Positions 62,247-64,000 of a stretch of DNA of 64,000 nt are shown here, one piece after another. The stretch's first letter is position 1, and every line of letters begins with the position of its first letter. This DNA is from REEP01 sp964517265 (GTDB taxonomy: Bacteria; Pseudomonadota; Alphaproteobacteria; Rhodospirillales; Defluviicoccaceae). The position numbers and the translations under genes were made by a program. The notes beneath the pieces were generated by a model that saw only the letters and a list, made by a program, of their open reading frames with translations, was not told the origin of the DNA and did no database searches. The stretch lies in NCBI GenBank assembly GCA_964517265.1, contig CAZFBS010000009.1, forward strand, positions 1 to 64,000, written 5' to 3'.

Positions 62247-63719
62247 ATGAGACGAAACCGGCAGGCAAAGATCGTCGCGACACTGGGCCCGGCGAGCAGC
62301 ACGGAGGCGATGATCGAGGCGCTGTTCCTGGCGGGCGCCGACGTTTTTCGCCTCAATTTCAGTCATGGAACCCATGAACAGCATGCCGAGCGGTTCGCGA
62401 TCCTGCGCCGTCTCGAGGCCGAACACGATCATCCGATCGGCATCCTGGCCGATCTCCAGGGACCCAAGCTGCGGGTCGGCGCCTTCCGCGGAGGCGAGGC
62501 TCTGCTCGAATCGGGAGCCCGCTTTCGGCTTGACCTCGATCCCGAACCGGGTGACGCGCGGCGTGCGCCGCTGTTGCATCCGGAGATCTTCGATGCCTGT
62601 CGCAACGGATCGAGGCTTTTGATCGACGATGGCCGGATCCAGCTCCAGGTCATCGCGTGCGGACCCGGGTTCATGGAAACGAAGGTCGTCGAGGGCGGAA
62701 AGATTTCCGACAACAAGGGGTTGAACGTGCCGGACGCCGCGCTGGAGATCTCGGCGCTGACGGAAAAGGATCGGGTCGATCTGGCCTATGCCCTCGATCT
62801 CGGCGCCAGCTGGATCGCCCTGTCCTTTGTGCAGCGACCGGAGGATGTCGTTGCCGCCAAGGCGCTGATTGGCGGCCGGGCAAGCCTGATGGCGAAGCTG
62901 GAAAAACCGTCGGCAATCGCGCATCTCGATGCCATCATCGCGGAGTCGGACGGGTTGATGGTGGCGCGGGGCGATCTCGGGGTGGAGATGCCGCCGGAAG
63001 ATGTTCCGATGGTGCAAAAGCGGATCGTGCGCAGTTGCCGCCGCGCCGGAAAGCCGGTGGTTGTTGCCACGCAGATGCTCGATTCGATGATCAGTGCGCC
63101 GGTCCCGACACGAGCGGAAGCGTCCGATGTGGCCGCCGCAGTCAATGAGGGAGCGGACGCCCTGATGCTGTCAGGGGAAAGCGCGATCGGGGATCATCCG
63201 GTCGCCTCCATCAAAATGATGGATCGGATTATCCGCCGGGTGGAAGGCGATCCCATTCATCGCAACATTCTCGATGCGGTTCGGCCCGAGCCGCAGCCGA
63301 CACCCTCGGACGCCATCACCAAGGCTTCCCGTCAGGTGGCGGAGACGATCGGAGCCAAGGCTATCGTGACCTGCACCGCCAGCGGCTCGACGACCTTGCG
63401 CGCCTCTCGCGAGCGACCGCCGGTCCCGATCCTGGCCCTCACTCCCGTGATCGAAACGGCCCGCAAGCTGACATTGTGCTGGGGTGTTCATTCCGATGAA
63501 ACCATCCCCTACCAGGACTTCGAGAAAATGATCGGGGAATCGATCCGGCGGGCGGTGGCGGAGGGATTCGCAGTGGCCGGGGACAAGCTGGTGGTCACCG
63601 CGGGGCTGCCGCTGATGACGCCGGGCAATACCACCGTGCTTCGCATCGTCACGGTCGAGGAGTGCGACAGCCTCCGGGCCGGAAAGGGCGAGAGCGCGTC
63701 TTCCGATCCCGACGCCTGA
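62247..63719 (+). CDS. pyk: Pyruvate kinase
   Basis: A 490-residue glycolytic enzyme producing ATP and pyruvate from phosphoenolpyruvate. It begins with AKIVATLGPASST; it has ADLQGPKLRVG, the active-site MAKLEKP (Lys), VARGDLGVEMPPEDVP and TQMLDSMISAPVPTRAEASDVA, then the C-terminal allosteric domain. It lies 22 bp after tag. With pfkB it gives two committed glycolysis steps within 5 kb. Confidence 0.96.
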   Translation: MRRNRQAKIVATLGPASSTEAMIEALFLAGADVFRLNFSHGTHEQHAERFAILRRLEAEHDHPIGILADLQGPKLRVGAFRGGEALLESGARFRLDLDPEPGDARRAPLLHPEIFDACRNGSRLLIDDGRIQLQVIACGPGFMETKVVEGGKISDNKGLNVPDAALEISALTEKDRVDLAYALDLGASWIALSFVQRPEDVVAAKALIGGRASLMAKLEKPSAIAHLDAIIAESDGLMVARGDLGVEMPPEDVPMVQKRIVRSCRRAGKPVVVATQMLDSMISAPVPTRAEASDVAAAVNEGADALMLSGESAIGDHPVASIKMMDRIIRRVEGDPIHRNILDAVRPEPQPTPSDAITKASRQVAETIGAKAIVTCTASGSTTLRASRERPPVPILALTPVIETARKLTLCWGVHSDETIPYQDFEKMIGESIRRAVAEGFAVAGDKLVVTAGLPLMTPGNTTVLRIVTVEECDSLRAGKGESASSDPDA

Positions 63720-63882
63720 GACGCAAGCGTTCGATCGAGGCGGCCGCATTGCGCCGAACGGAGCGCATGGGCGAAGATGCACCGAAGCGGCGGGGGTGCT
63801 GGTGTTTCATCGCCCAGGGTGCGCCGCCATTCCTTCGGGCCGAACATCTCGGGACTCGTCTCGGGACAGCCAGGGGACTGCC

Positions 63883-64000
63883 GTGATCGGCCAGCTGTTT
63901 TCCATTGTCGCGCCGGTGTTCATGTGTGCGGCGATCGGTTTTGCCTGGTCGCGTCTCGGCCGTGGCTTCGATGTCGAGCTTGTGACGGTTCTGATCACCA
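63883..64000 (+). CDS. AEC (auxin efflux carrier) family transporter, N-terminal fragment
   Basis: The first 39 codons of a gene cut by the window edge. GTG 63883 is preceded by AGGGGA 5 bases upstream. MIGQLFSIVAPVFMCAAIGF followed by a short polar stretch and a second helix start resembles the N-terminus of AEC-family permeases, which export small organic anions. The substrate cannot be inferred from the fragment. Confidence 0.7.
   Translation, partial: MIGQLFSIVAPVFMCAAIGFAWSRLGRGFDVELVTVLIT

Overview
The window is a G+C-rich alphaproteobacterial chromosome segment. The evidence is a complete 14-gene nuoA-N cluster followed by birA and a type III pantothenate kinase gene, a DUF1467 gene, proS without the editing insertion, lolC-lolD-dnaE, and the envelope/lipid A run rpsB-tsf-pyrH-frr-uppS-cdsA-dxr-rseP-bamA-skp-lpxD-fabZ-lpxA-lpxI-lpxB, with LpxI rather than LpxH. 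Gene content (glycogen enzymes, PfkB-type phosphofructokinase, a group 3b [NiFe] hydrogenase, an ethylene-receptor-like kinase of the kind reported in Azospirillum) points towards Rhodospirillales or relatives; this assignment is inference.

Layout. 1-77: tRNA-Asp. 188-16166: nuoA-N, birA, coaX on the plus strand. 16342-16578: DUF1467. 16579-19774: a loosely packed, partly AT-rich stretch with a small minus-strand membrane protein, a family 2 glycosyltransferase, an atypical NAD-binding epimerase-like protein and a minus-oriented terminator with no obvious gene feeding it. 19775-26711: proS, lolC, lolD, dnaE. 26928-41505: ribosomal protein S2 through lpxB, tightly packed with many start/stop overlaps. 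41444-48589 (minus): malQ, glgX, glgB and a DUF2934 gene; the malQ 3' end overlaps the lpxB 3' end by 62 bp. 48853-53423: five-gene group 3b hydrogenase operon including a stand-alone cyclic-nucleotide-binding-domain protein. 53514-58613 (minus): GH57 glycosidase, acyl-CoA ligase, class II photolyase. 58777-60895: pfkB and an HWE histidine kinase with an ETR1-like membrane domain. 60946-61500 (minus): exported cyclophilin. 61625-64000: tag, pyk and the start of an AEC-family transporter gene.

How it works together. The first 40 kb is housekeeping: respiration (complex I), cofactors, translation, isoprenoid and phospholipid synthesis, outer-membrane assembly and lipid A synthesis. The last 22 kb is more specialised: glycogen remodelling (GlgB, GlgX, MalQ, GH57), two key glycolytic enzymes (PfkB, Pyk) and a soluble NAD(P)-linked hydrogenase, which together suggest carbon storage with redox balancing under low oxygen.

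The most noteworthy single gene is the kinase at 59735-60895. All residues of the plant ETR1 ethylene/copper site (Asp25, Tyr32, Ile62, Cys65, His69) are present with exact spacing. No CRISPR array, transposase, prophage or recognised defence system was seen.
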